The translations under genes and the position numbers were made by a program. Under the pieces are notes generated by a model. That model searched no databases, was not told the DNA's origin, and saw only the letters and a program-made list of their open reading frames with translations. Positions 46,641-57,995 of a stretch of DNA of 64,000 nt are shown in pieces. Each line of letters starts with the position of its first letter. Position 1 is the first letter of the stretch. The stretch covers positions 107,450 to 171,449 of the forward strand of contig JADANN010000030.1 in NCBI GenBank assembly GCA_018806985.1, in the 5' to 3' direction. The DNA comes from Angiostrongylus vasorum (taxonomy: Eukaryota; Nematoda; Chromadorea; Rhabditida; Metastrongylidae).

Positions 46641-47854
46641 TAAAGATGATTTCTTTCACCCATTCCACTCCGTTCTAATTCAAGCTCACGCCATAATTTT
46701 CCTCGGATTTTTCTCTCGAAACGAATCCGCTGGATCTACCCGTAATAACTTCAAGATGTGTCACCTTCTTCATAGAACTTATTCTGAAAGTCAATTTAGA
46801 ACCCCTTGACACCCGCGCGTTCGTATTTAGGCTTTGGTTAGAATGTCAAAGTCATTATTGGACCACATCTTTTCAACCGTCGCCAGTCGTCACTGGTGCA
46901 AAAAAAACTCGGAAATATTTCGAACTTTTCGCCCGAATTCTCAATATCACAAGGTACACTTCGATTTGTTTCGAGCACATGTCGTTATCTACAGAATACT
47001 TCTAAGTTTTAATGCTCCTAAATGCTTTAATGCTGCTTCAGTGCTATTTTAATGCTCATAGTGCTACACTCCCTATTTTAGTACTCTTCAGCCTAATCTT
47101 TTCCCAGGCTATTGAGAAACTGTTGAGCTTTTCACTGTTAGGAGGATGCCCTTAATTTTCACGTTTTTTTAGAGAAATAAAAATTCCGGGTTTGATCCTC
47201 GTTCATCTTCGTACGCCTCGTGGCTTAGTGAGTGGACAGCTCACGATTCCTCATTTGAGCATACATGAACCGTGTGAACTGAAGCGCTACAGGTAACGGT
47301 AATGTTATGTGACCATCCTCCGAGAATCCGAGATTGATTCATTAAATGCTAGTAGGAAACTCTGGTTTATTCTAGAATCCGTGTTAGCCCTCTATCCAAT
47401 ATTTTCAATTCTTTCAGCGCAACCAGTCGCTCATCATTCTGAATCGAGACGATGCTCGTTACTTTAAGGGAGACTGTTTTAATACGGCATTGATTCGCGC
47501 CATTAGCCTTTCGGAAACGTCAAATGCAACTAAACAGACCGAGCCCACGTCATCCACACTTCAGAAAAGTGGTTGAAAAAATAAGAAAAAACCCAGCAGA
47601 ATAGTGGATTTTACCTTTAATAGAAGCGTAACTTATTATTGAGTGGAACTGAACAGCGACAGGCGGCGACCGTGGTGAGGTACAACGACAATTCGATGCG
47701 ACAACACACTGAACGATCACTACGTAACACCGAATGAATCGCTGACCTTCGACCCTAACGAAGAATGTCTCACTTGCATCGGACTTTTTGTAAATGCTTC
47801 AGCAACTTCCAAGTTCCCAAACCAACATAAACACGAAATTTGTTTTTCAACCAG
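46641..47854. other. Core between the large inverted repeat arms
   Basis: About 1.2 kb, AT-rich. No transposase or other protein motif was seen in any frame. Near 47200-47270 a GGGTTTGATCCTCG block and GTGGCTTAGTGAGTGGAC faintly recall pol III promoter elements in inverted order, too weak to call. Confidence 0.4.
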
Positions 47855-48325
47855 GATTCATCTATATGATCCTTTCTTTGCTTCTTTTTTTCTGCTTAAT
47901 TTTGTGACAATGCCAATATCAAATCGGCGCGAGGTACTAGTAGAACCGTAAATCGGAGATGATCACCAGGTGTTTGAAGTATTGTCTTTATAAGCTAAAG
48001 CGCTCTTCTTCAAAAAACGTAGACTCTTCTAATGCAGAAGAAAAGAGACGACAAAAGAAAGATTAACAGCACAAAAAAAAGAGAAAATAGTATGCTCGGA
48101 AAGTCTCAAAAAAAGGGAAATTTATGGAGAAAAAAAACCTACCTGATATGCTCTATTTACTTTCTTCTTACAAAGGACAAAGTTTGGACTACAAATCACA
48201 ATTTAACGATTTTTAGCTACTTGTCGAAATCTGACGTCATGTTGCATTCGTTCCTATTATTTCCTGGTACAAATACCTTGAAAAACTTCGTTCAACATAA
48301 CCAGAAAGGCCGACTTTCAATTAAT
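47855..48325 (-). repeat. Large inverted repeat, right arm
   Basis: Minus-strand blocks CAGGAAATAATAGGAACG, TGACGTCAGATTTCGACAAG, AAGAAGAAAGTAAATAGAGC, AGACTTTCCGAGC, GTGCTGTTAATCTTTC, GAAGAGTCTACGTTTTTTG, AGCGCTTTAGCTTATAAAG, ACTTCAAACACCTGGTGATC and TCTACTAGTACCTCGCGCC mirror the left arm. A 149-codon plus-strand frame (48032-48481) starts inside this arm. It has no counterpart in the left arm and no recognised domain, so I do not call it a gene. Confidence 0.8.
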
Positions 48326-50614
48326 TTTTGCATTAATGAACTTATATTATCCTACGCCTGGCCCACAATAAAGGAATGTCCAGGATGTTTTCCGCTCTTG
48401 TCTGGTTTCGATCAACGGTATCCGTTGGCCGAAATCAAACCGAAGAAACCTTACATAGATCTTCTCGACTTTCTAATGTAGCCATTATACTGGCAAATCT
48501 TTCAAATACCAGTTTGATCATTTAAACTTTCCTACTCGAAAAAAACAGTTGTTGTATCCGCAAATATTTAAAGGCCATTTGAGAGTGAAACCATAGCAGG
48601 AGAGAGTGTCATCCTGACAAAGAAATCGTCACTGTCTGAAAAGTGCTGACGACCTCAAAAATACCAACTATCAGAGCTTTTGAGAGTTCTTTTCTTGAAA
48701 CAGCAAATCTTGATGATCAAATGGAAGTTGTGCTGAAAGTCGCACGATTTCTCGTGAATCCTAAAGCAACATCGTCCAAGTACCAATTTTTTGCCAATAG
48801 TGACTAACAGAATTGAAAGTGTCGTGAAATTTCCTACGAATGCAGTTAGTTCATCCATGCGAATGACTGCCACAGTACATTCGACAAAAAGATAAAGACA
48901 ATCGCACTTTGAAGACGAATTACATCGATTGGACCCGAAAACCTTTATAAAAATTTCAACCAAACGGAAAAAAAGAAAGCACGAAAGGTAGATAAGAAGG
49001 TCTTCGTTGTTGGAACTTCCAACCATTTCACCCTTGATGAGTCACTTATGGTTCATACTGTGATGGAGTTATGAAGAATCTATGTGAAAACCACTAGAAG
49101 CTCATTTTTTCATAAGAAAGCACAGTCTTTTTTTCCTAGTGGCGGCAAAATTCTTGGCTTCTTGAGCTCATAAATCTCATGAAGGTCACTAGAACGGCGA
49201 TTAGGCTGTCGTCTGCTTTTCAGTACAAGTATTTGGCTCTCAAAAACCTGGCAGCTTTCGTAGTTATAAAACTTGGAGACCAATTTTTGTCATAAATATT
49301 TGTAGAACGCTACGCTCACGAGTACCAGCTTAAGATTTACTTCTCGCTTGACTCTTCTCTATTCCTATCTATCTATTATTTGGTCATTTTTTTTCTAACA
49401 AATAATAAACAATGCTTTAAGGGCATTTGAAATGGTCTGTAGGCTTGAGTTGTCGAAAGGATCAAAAAAGTGCAGTCAGTTAAAAAAAATTGGACAAGAC
49501 CGTAGAGGAGTACAAAAACCTCATCACTGGCCTATTATGGAGCAAATTTCATTTAATTATGCTTTTTCGACTGTTTAAACTTTATTGATCCATTGCGCAG
49601 GAAGCTGTCAGTTCTATGGAATTCATTCTCACTCAAATTTAGACAAGGAAAGGCTTGTTCTCGCATGCTTCGATAACGTATTATTTCATAGTGATCAACT
49701 TTTTCTTCGCATTTTGCAAACTCATTCTGAATGAGAGGTCAGTTATTTGAGCTTCCTACCGTGTTGAGAGATTTCAAGCTGCTTATTTTACATCCGCTTT
49801 GTTTTCCTAGAAGCTGACGAGCAATTATCTGTATATCGAGCCTGTCCACCACCACACTGTGGAAGCTAGCCATCCTATCAATGAGGAAACTCGTGGGAAT
49901 AAATGAAACTTTGTCATGTCATCCGTAAGCAATCTCTCACGGGAAAAAAATGGAGGGTTCCTTGCGAAAACTATGATGTTCTTCGTTGTCCCACAAGCAA
50001 GCGTATCCCACTAAGGCAGTCTTGGCACGGAGTTTGAGAATAAGAAGAACGGTGAATCTACTGGCTTTGATTGTAGCCTGTATCGACTACGGAGTTAAAG
50101 GATATAGAAAACCGAGGCGGAAATAGTTTTGTAACGAAGTATGTTGAAATCGGAAGTTCAAGAAGAAAAAGACAGTTAAATAGAAAAAAGAAGCCTAAGC
50201 AGAACTCTGAAATACTGTTATGAAAGCAACAAGATATAGAAGAATAGTTTATTAAACAACATTTGGCGAGATCGGAATGATCCGAGAATAGCAAGGGCGT
50301 TCTGAATTGGTCACAGTCATTGACACGGTCTAATTATGATCATATGCATTGAATCGTCCCCCAAAAGCTCATGCCATAACTCGGTAAATGCAAGAATCTT
50401 CCACAACAAATATTTCGCCGTAAATAGAATGGCTGCCCAGTTATAATAGTTGGATTGTTAACCTATTTGATATCTACTTTTCACTTTCAACTTGAGTAGG
50501 TCGTTTTAGAATAAAAAAAAAGAAGAATGGTGAAGATGCAGTACAATGTTCTCGTTACTGGTGGTTTAGGTAGCCGAACAAGGTTTCTTTCTAAAGAGTT
50601 ATCAGGTAATCACA
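48326..50614. other. Long stretch without a clear gene
   Basis: AT-rich. A minus-strand 123-codon frame (48655-49026), Cys/Phe-rich, and short frames elsewhere show no family motif. A plus-strand stretch near 48700-48800 (DDQMEVVLKVARFLVNP-like) is also open without a domain. No repeat copy was recognised. Confidence 0.35.
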
Positions 50615-51010
50615 ATTTTGACTTATTATTTACTGCCCACTCTTTTAGCGGCAGGGTATATATTGCGAAATATAACTTTAATGATGCTGAGATATTTGCA
50701 AAACTCCGGACCGCAGGTGCCTATGGTGGGGAACGAACGCGTTGTCCTTTCCGGGAGTAGCGTGCTCACCACCACACATGCGGGTCCTTCGTTTCGCCTG
50801 TCTCTCAGCTAGTTCTATTGATCTTTTGCCATCAGTAATCACCCGTCAACGGGAAGAACTGGCTGAGAGACAGGCGAAACGAAGGACCCGTATGGTGTGG
50901 TGGTGAGCGCGCTACTCCCCGGAAAGGACAATAGCGCGTTCGTTCCCCACCGTAGGCACCCTGCGGTCCGGACTTTCGCAAATATCTCAGCATCATTAAA
51001 GTTATCAGAT
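50615..51010. repeat. Family D palindrome (long hairpin)
   Basis: One D terminus (TTTACTGCCCACTCTTTTAG and GGCAGGGTATATATTGCG) leads into arms 50672-50816 and 50855-51004, which are reverse complements with only a handful of substitutions and short indels (about 90-93% by eye). The loop is 38 nt and contains CAATCACCCGTCAACGGG-like sequence. Each arm carries the interior blocks of the 7640 copy (TGAGATATTTGC, GAACGAACGCG, CACCACCACAC, CTTCGTTTCGCCTGTCTC). The second D terminus is missing. Confidence 0.8.
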
Positions 51011-51374
51011 AGTCTGCTTACGAATTTTCCGGGCTGTCAGCACAAGAATCTGTGTGATCTTTTGTTGTGAAGGAAAGGTGAAAAGTGAATAGGTGTTGTA
51101 AACAGATAGATGTTATTCATTACAAATATTAATTAATATTCTGGCTGAAAATGTCGAGCAATTCTTCACTTTAGACCGCTCCATTGGGAGAAACGCCTTT
51201 TTTTCTGCCTGTTAATGTTTGCCTCCCACTTATTATCGACGATAAAATTTCAACCACTTTTGTACTTTTTGTGTTCTTATAAGTTAAAAAATTGAGTTTG
51301 TACTTCCTTTTTCGAACCGACCCTCATTAAACCTCGGTAGTAATAGTCAGTACCTTCTCCGATTTTCAAGCTGA

Positions 51375-51765
51375 CGCGAGGTTGATAAAGATGTTTATTC
51401 GGCTAACGTCTCAGCGTCTTCGTCTCCATCAGAGCAGATGATCCGAGTCGGTGGTCCACAATCGTTTGTCCACTCGATGTGGTCCCTTCATCTTCGTATG
51501 GAGTTGATCTTTTTCAGTGGGCCACCGCCCGACTGAGGGTAATCATATCAACAACAACGGTTCTGTATAAAAGAACTTTGCCGGGTGAGGGTTCACTCGA
51601 GCGATACTTCAGTGATGACGATCAGACTCGGTATGTCGAATAAGACACAACATCGAGAAGACAAACGACTGTTGATCATTTTGTTGGATCATCGACTATG
51701 ATGAAGATGAAGACGTCGAGAATTTAGCCGAATAAGAGTTGCACATCAACCTCGTGTGTGCTGAA
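51375..51765. repeat. Fold-back element with GAGGTTGAT ends
   Basis: The left end GACGCGAGGTTGATAAAG, TTTATTCGGCTAACGTCTC and TCTTCGTCTCCATCAGAG is mirrored on the right by the minus-strand reading CACGAGGTTGATGTGC, CTTATTCGGCTAAATTCTCG and CTTCATCTTCATCATAGTC. Arms are at least 70 nt with a core of about 230 nt. It shares layout with the PLE-type terminal blocks (TCGGCTAACGTYTC, CTTCNTC.TCAGAG). No coding capacity. Confidence 0.65.
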
Positions 51766-51989
51766 CAACTCAAAGAAGTCTAATGAGCTCTACTTCTTCC
51801 TCACTCCCTAGAAAATCCTGACCGACTTTGAAATTGCAGCGACGTGGAACATCCATCTTTGAATTGAAACCAACTTGGAGGGCACAATGAATACCATTTT
51901 GAGTGAATGCTATTTGCCTCCAGTGAAAAAAAGAGAATTTCCACTCTTAGGTATGGATAAAATCGATGGATCGACACAAAACGAGAATA

Positions 51990-52262
51990 CCTTCCGGAAT
52001 CAGAATACACGTGGAATCGATCCCCGTGACCGTGACCCGCCAAGCCTTCCATTCCTCCGGGATCGGCAAACTGGTACCAAACTTGTCTGGCAGGATACCC
52101 GCACTGACTCGATACATCGGTAGGCCGCCGCGAGTCATTATAAACGCCTGATGTGCATTCAATCACCTCCAAACGATACTTAATGAAGTCGAATGCATGG
52201 CGCATCTATCAGGGGATTGATCAACGCCGAGAGCTTCATCCCTTGTCCTTTATTTTACTGCC
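51990..52262 (+). repeat. SINE-B copy
   Basis: ACACGTGGAATCGATCCCCG (B-box region), CGCCAAGCCTTCCATTCC, CAAACTGGTACCAAACTTG, TCGATACATCGGTAGGCC, TTCAATCACCTCCAAACG, ATGCATGGCGCATC and TTGATCAACGCCGAGAGC, then a CATCCCTTGTCCTTTATTTT tail. The tRNA-like A-box end is replaced by unrelated sequence, so the copy is 5'-damaged. Confidence 0.8.
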
Positions 52263-54361
52263 CCACTTCAGGTGAAATCAAATCCTATTTTCGAACCAAT
52301 ACGAATCTTTCGCACTACATCGTTCTGCACGCCTTAGAAAAACCGTGCATATGCAAATGGCACACAGCACTATTCAGCCGAACGAAGTATGAGATGATAT
52401 ACACGATAATCTAGACACGTCACTCGAAGCTCCAAGTTTCGTTGATGCCTAGAAGCCGAAAAAACTTTTAACGTTCTTGATGAGTTTGAAGTCTATGAAA
52501 GGAGGCAATGCCATTTAATTGTAGTTTCCTATTAAACAAGGAAACTTACAACATGTTTCTAGCAGGCTATTCTAGCCTTATTTCCGAGTTTTTTTGTTAT
52601 TTTTCTAGAACTTTGAGTTTTCTGAGTTTTCTAAACGAATGAACTCGTGCCTATTGTCACATTGACCATATGCGTTTTATAACTAAAGAGTTTTAAAAAG
52701 CGCGAATGCGAAATCAATCGTGGGAAGTCCCCAGGAATGGCATTTCATGTGCTGTGTGTGTAGATAAATAGAAAAGGACATTGTGTGGACTTCACTAGGA
52801 AGATGTAATAAATATTTAGCAAAAAAGATATTCCGCCTCTTTTAACCAAAATCTTCTTGCACAAACGCTGATGAGATGGGAAGACTCGCTCTTGATTTTG
52901 CGTGTTGGTTTGGCTGCTCCTTTAGCGTTTTCGTCTTCTTCATCGATGTCGTCGAATGTTGGTCCAGTTTATTCTGCATTTAGCACTCGGACATCCGTGC
53001 TGGAGCGCTGCTACCTGGATTAGAAGCATTTCGTTACTCGTAGAAAAGTCCATTGTTAATTTCGAGATCCAGGAGTGATGGGAACTTTGGTGAGGTCGGA
53101 GCTGGGTCGCAATAGAGTGAAAAAAATAAGGATTTTAAAAGGAATTTAAGCAATAAAAAAAGTTAAGCAGGGATTTCAAGGTTTCCTTCCAAAAGAACAA
53201 TTGCCCACTCTCGGGAGATTAGTTATAAAGTAAAGGAAATAAATCGAAGCACTACGTTCAGTTAAATTACGCACTAATTGCTAACATGGGAAAGAAAAGA
53301 ACTAGATCTCGCTAGATCTCCTAAAAGCCTAGCGAGTCGTATTGGCTTTAAAAGAAAACAACTTTTTTCGACAGCCATCTTTTTAGTGATTATTCCTCTT
53401 GGCGGTTGAATTTGGACGAAAAACAAGCAGATACTTCCCAGTATAACCGTTTGGGTTTAAATTTGTTCCTATGCATCTAATTTGCAGAATGTGTCTGCAA
53501 GTTCCCTATGCACGTATTCATACCCTGTACCTAGTCATGAATGGGTGAGCATGTGTGAAAATGTATGAATGCATTAAAGTGCTCTATACCTCCCACAATC
53601 AAACGATCGGTAAGTAAATGGGAGGAACCGTGCCCCACCAATCAACTGGCTGAAACTAATTGGAACGGGATCGCCTCCAGCTATTAGTTTGAGCACCTTT
53701 ATGTGAAGTAGGTGGCAAAAGTCAACTCCACAAACTAAATACTACGTCTCTTCCATCGACTCCCAACAATATAGCCACGAGTACACCTTATCTTAGACCT
53801 CGCCAAGCCAATCGTAGATGGCACCATGTTTTTTAAAAGATTAAAAATAGAATTATCATACAAAAAATATGGCGTTTCCTCTGCCATTCAAATAAGTGAA
53901 TCCTGATGGCAGCCGTAGATGGTGCAGAAATAGAAGCCTCACAGCAGCCCCACTCAAATTAGATAATGGCTAATGACCTCGTACTGCTTGCAGTGCTTAA
54001 GCATTCTGTGAAGCGTCACTTTACTCCATGCTTTTCGGTGATCTATTAACAATACTATCAAAGCGTGATGATGATGTTATATAAGCACGGAAAATTACAA
54101 GTTTTACTTTATTTAAACAACATACTTAAATCACTAAATTAACCAAAATTTCGATTGGATACAACATGAATAGCATATATTACCTTGCATTTCTTGTGCC
54201 TTTTCTCATTGCGGTCAATCTGATAAATTAGAACACTCTTCTTTATCGCCGCAGCTATGTAGTGGTAATTTCAAGCAGAACTAGCCGAAGACGTCCCAGA
54301 GATTCTACGGCACTCCCCGACATTAGATGACAATCCTTTGTTTCGGCCACCTAGCCAAAGT
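52263..54361. other. Mostly unassigned, with a faint SINE-B relic
   Basis: AT-rich. At about 53040-53110 the minus strand (ATTGCGACCCAGCTCCGAC, CTCACCAAAGTTCCCATCAC) faintly matches the SINE-B body. No gene or other repeat was recognised. Confidence 0.35.
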
Positions 54362-55256
54362 TCACGGTTCAGTAAAAGAATGATCTGATAGTGAAACCAG
54401 CTGCAATTTATAACTATATAATCTCTTCAAAACTCTAATAACCTTGATCCACTTTAAATCCCGTCCATCAAACGCAGCAAAGGGCAGCAACCGAACACGG
54501 CCATCTTTCGTAGGACCGCCATTACTATCATTAACTGGAAATTGCAATCTTAGTATTTTCAAACCAGCACGGCTTTCTCCATGATACCATGATACATGTC
54601 ATTCAGTCTCAAAGTGTAATTCAACCTGAAACATCATATTTCAGCTTAAATAAAATTTATAAATTAAAATAAAAAACTGTTAGGATCCAAGGAAAAAACT
54701 TTGCCAAGATTAAAATATGTTGGCGCTCAAGTAGGTTTTTTCCTCTTTTTCATCAAATTTCGCATTTTGAAGTGAAACGTTAAATAAGCCGAACTACGCC
54801 CTGCAGAATGCAATGGTCTTCACCACTGGGTCAGTGACGCTTGCGGCTGCTGTGCCTTCGTTAATATTTTAAAATTTCTAGTTTTCAAACCTTCAGAAAT
54901 TTGCACTGGTTTCTTCTAACTCAAAATTTATTAAAAACACCTGCTCCGACGTGTTGAACTCCACCTTCTCTACGAAACGACTCTTGTTCTCCGTTTCACC
55001 ACCAACTACCGCTAACATCAAAATGCGTAAGTTAGCCCTGCGAAAAACCAGACTTCAGATTTCTACAGCCACAACAGGAGCTAAGCAAGCAACGAGAGAA
55101 ACCCTAGATAAAAATTTGTCTTAGACACCTCACGGTCGAGTTCAACGCAGTACATACCAACGTCGGCAAATGCCGATAACCATTTTAGTTCGGTCGACGA
55201 CGACTGCACATTGTGCCGCTCGTATTGATGGTAGACTGGTGACGATCGAATACTTC
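54362..55256 (-). CDS. Multi-exon gene or recent pseudogene, product unknown
   Basis: Four minus-strand exons fit nematode splice rules with matching phase. 55256-55158: acceptor TTTTAG, donor GTATGT, encodes YSIVTSLPSIRAAQCAVVVD. 55037-54941: acceptor TTCGCAG; the split Trp codon joins exactly; encodes LMLAVVGGETENKSRFVEKV. 54625-54443: acceptor TTTCAG; encodes RAGLKILRLQFPVNDSNGG and DGRDLKWIK. 54400-54362: after a 42-nt GT-AG intron, ends SDHSFTEP and stop. An upstream block, 55500-55385, may be another exon (TISGPADDAVEGRSPVEI, then TAG). VVGG followed by a VE-type strand faintly suggests a beta-propeller (Kelch-like) repeat; that is inference only. An in-frame TGA at 54601-54599 interrupts exon 3. 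Confidence 0.5.
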
Positions 55257-55500
55257 CTAAAAGAAGAGACAGGTTCGAAGACATCTAGTTTGTTGGTCTT
55301 TCCTCAAAAAAAAAAAGAAAACATTTAGAACATTTCGTCGAGTATTAATCTTCTCAATAATTTAAAAAAACACCATTAATTGAGCTAGATCTCCACTGGA
55401 CTTCGGCCTTCCACTGCGTCATCAGCTGGACCACTAATTGTAAGCACCGTTGGTTCTCTTAGTTGCAAGGCAACAAACAAACGACACAGCCAGAAAGCGT

Positions 55501-56160
55501 CTGTGATAAAAATCTGGAAACGGTTTAGCAAGGCCTTCTGGGGATTCCAAGCAACGACATGCTCGATCAGCGTGTTAACACGTCAAAAAGGGGAGAGGAA
55601 GTAAGATCTTAAAGCTACAGTCGAATCCTCAAACGAATGGCATAACTTCTGCTGGCAAACTGTTGTAAAACAACGAAATAAATGTGAAAAATGTGGTTGT
55701 CGTCTTCTCATCTGTTTGTCAGTGGGCCATCTGTTCAACTAAGTGGGTGTTATCCTCATCACAATAAACTATGAGTGGTTAGATCTCACGTGCTTTGGTA
55801 TCTCATGGAACTTTACACTGCACTACGATCAGCAAGACATGACCGCTTTACCAAAGTTTTGGTTCGCTCAGTCTTACCACCTAATTTTTTCTTCTCTAAA
55901 AGGTGCAACAGTTTATTGGAGAACAGGCCTCAAAAGAGCACTGAATCCGACTGTAAGAATTTAATCACGCCAACTACTTTCTTTTTACATGACTCGTCTT
56001 CACGTCTACTGTGTGGATCCCAGCACTTCTCACATTCGATTCGTTTCTTCACATCCATTATCCACGAAGACCTTCCAATTTTTACGCGTGGCTTCAGCTA
56101 GTTCTTGAGGATTTTCATCTCTTGAATGTCGTAGAATGCTGGTCGAGCAATTCTCCCTGG
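55501..56160. other. No recognised feature
   Basis: Spacer right of the previous gene. Plus-strand frames at 55743-56101 are open in two registers but have no domain. Confidence 0.4.
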
Positions 56161-56164
56161 AATC

Positions 56165-56335
56165 CCTGGGATAGCCGGGCTGGAGCGTTCCCAAGTGGAT
56201 TGCAGAGAGTGAGTTTTTCCCGAGCGAACAAGTCCAGTACCAATTTCCCGACCCTGGAGGGATAAAAGGCCTGGTTGGCCCGAAGCGGAGTCGAAATAGG
56301 ACCATGTTCGCCATTACCGCCACAACTACCACTGT
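56165..56335 (-). repeat. SINE-B fragment
   Basis: CGAGCGAACAAGTCCAGTACC, AATTTCCCGACCCTGGAGGG, AAAAGGCCTGGTTGGCCC and GGAGTCGAAATAGGACC are the inverse of the SINE-B middle and B-box region. The 3' half is missing. Confidence 0.65.
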
Positions 56336-56624
56336 GTTATCCGCTCCCTATGCCAACTACAGCTTTATAAATTGCAAAGACCACACAAACTTCTTCAAGG
56401 TAAGCCATCAGCATTGTGTACTGGTTCACCACAGCACCTCCATCCGTAGATGATGACCCTTGGATTTAGTTGAGCGTAACACGAAAAAATTTTGCCAAAT
56501 CATTGCTAAACATACACCTTTTACTGTTGAATATGCATCTTAAGACCTTTTAATAGTCTTGAAACAATACTCGCTAAGAATATAGTAAATGATATGAGTT
56601 CTGTCTGTTTTGCCATCCCTTGCA
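56336..56624. other. No recognised feature
   Basis: Spacer between SINE-B and family A copies. Confidence 0.4.
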
Positions 56625-56973
56625 GCCTCCCAACGCTTTACCGCCTCACAGTGGCCGGAAGGTGTTCACGGGTGTCGAGCTGCGATGTACAGCGGGCAGA
56701 TTCATCCTACCAGCAGGGTCTCCCAAGCTGAGGAGTTCAGCGTTTCCATCGGGAAGCCCAGCTAAGAGTAAATCAATGCCAGAATCCACCACCGTCTCTC
56801 TAACCAAACTAGTCGCATGGTGGCAAATTTCTTCTGATTCACAAAGGCGGCTAGGCTGACCTCGAGATTCCAGGAAGCCATAATGGCAAAGCCAGCAAAA
56901 GCTCCGAAAAAATGGAAATTATGCTGGGGCCACAACCAGTGGAGATGGGCAATTCAAGTATCCAAGTAAGTAT
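56625..56973 (+). repeat. Family A repeat, near full length
   Basis: CCTCCCAACGCTTTACCGCC, GGTGTCGAGCTGCGATG, CATCGGGAAGCCCAGCTAAG, TAGTCGCATGGTGGCAAATT, CCAGCAAAAGCTCCG, TTATGCTGGGGCCACAACC and the tail GGGCAATTCAAGTATCCAAG followed by TAAGTATG. Shorter than the 41259 copy in the GTGGTGACGACCTGGG region. Confidence 0.85.
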
Positions 56974-57995
56974 GCCTGTTTTACTTACAACGTAAGAAGA
57001 ATCGTTGGAAAAAAAAAAGATGTACGTTTAACAGAACTAATGCGATTTAAATACTGCACTTCAAACCATTTCTTTTCGTGGACCATGGAAAAATAAACGA
57101 CCATCCACAATATACTTATTTGTTGGCATGAATCTCATCTTGCTCACTGACAACGGTAACACCAAAATCAGGATCTCTCACGTCAAAGTACCTAAACTGC
57201 AGTTCCTAAGATCGATTTTCTATTAACCTCGACATTCGATTATAAATTTTTTAAAAAAATTTTTTTAGGAACCTAAACTGCATTTAATAATAAGAACGGC
57301 TGCATATGACATGCAGTGACATTCAACAGAAAGAATGAAAAGCAACAGCAAATAATAACAATCTTAAACACTAACTAACGAAAAAAAAACAACAACCTGT
57401 CTGACAATCGGGAGGATTTCGTCGGCCTTATTTTGTACGTCGGCGGTGTGGTCACGCCGGCATAGCTTAGAACCGCCCACAACCATATATGTGTGTTGCC
57501 AACCTTAAAGCAGAATACGTTGTAAAAAGACAGATGTCGTCTTTTAATCAGTGCTCGGTAATTTCCATTACAGAAAAAAACTGTGTAGACAAGCAACTGG
57601 ACAAAAAAATACGAAAACATGATCCACTGCAGTTATCATTACTTTGATATCTCTAAGAACCCGAAAAACTGAGCCAGAACATGTGAACAACATAAAATTG
57701 AAAGATTAATGGCATTTGCAAATGACTACCTTCTTCACACCTCCAGAGTGCACTGTTTTAGTAAGTCCCTCGTAAGCATTTCAAACGCCTTTTAACGGAT
57801 CTCTTTCAAGCGGACGACTAGTATCTGGTGGCACAGGTCAGTGTGGAATGGTCCGGGAAGAATTGTTTACTTGGCACGAATAACGACATATTTGCTAGTA
57901 GACTTCTATAATTTTGAAAATTTTACATAAACACAGTGTTTGAGCTCCACTACAGTACTTAATTGTTAAAGCAATACCCCTCTTTCTGAGAGGAA
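56974..57995. other. Mostly unassigned; small PLE-end relic
   Basis: At about 57198-57272, GTTCCTAAGATCGATTTTC, TATTAACCTCGACATTCG and ATTATAAATTT, ending TTTTTTTAGGAAC, form a 75-nt relic with the PLE left-end sequence and short inverted GTTCCTAA ends. It is flanked on both sides by the direct repeat CCTAAACTGCA. The rest shows nothing recognisable. Confidence 0.45.

Noticed and set aside
48032..48481. 149-codon plus-strand open frame as a gene
   Set aside because: It starts inside the right arm of a large inverted repeat, is Lys-rich because of A-runs there, has no domain, and the equivalent part of the left arm is not open.
52000..52205. Minus-strand 134-residue frame as a gene
   Set aside because: It is the antisense of a SINE-B copy; similar residues appear wherever SINE-B is open by chance.
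54560..54610. TGA at 54601-54599 as a selenocysteine codon
   Set aside because: No selenoprotein family context or SECIS-like hairpin was recognised; a point mutation, repeat-unit gain or base error is simpler.
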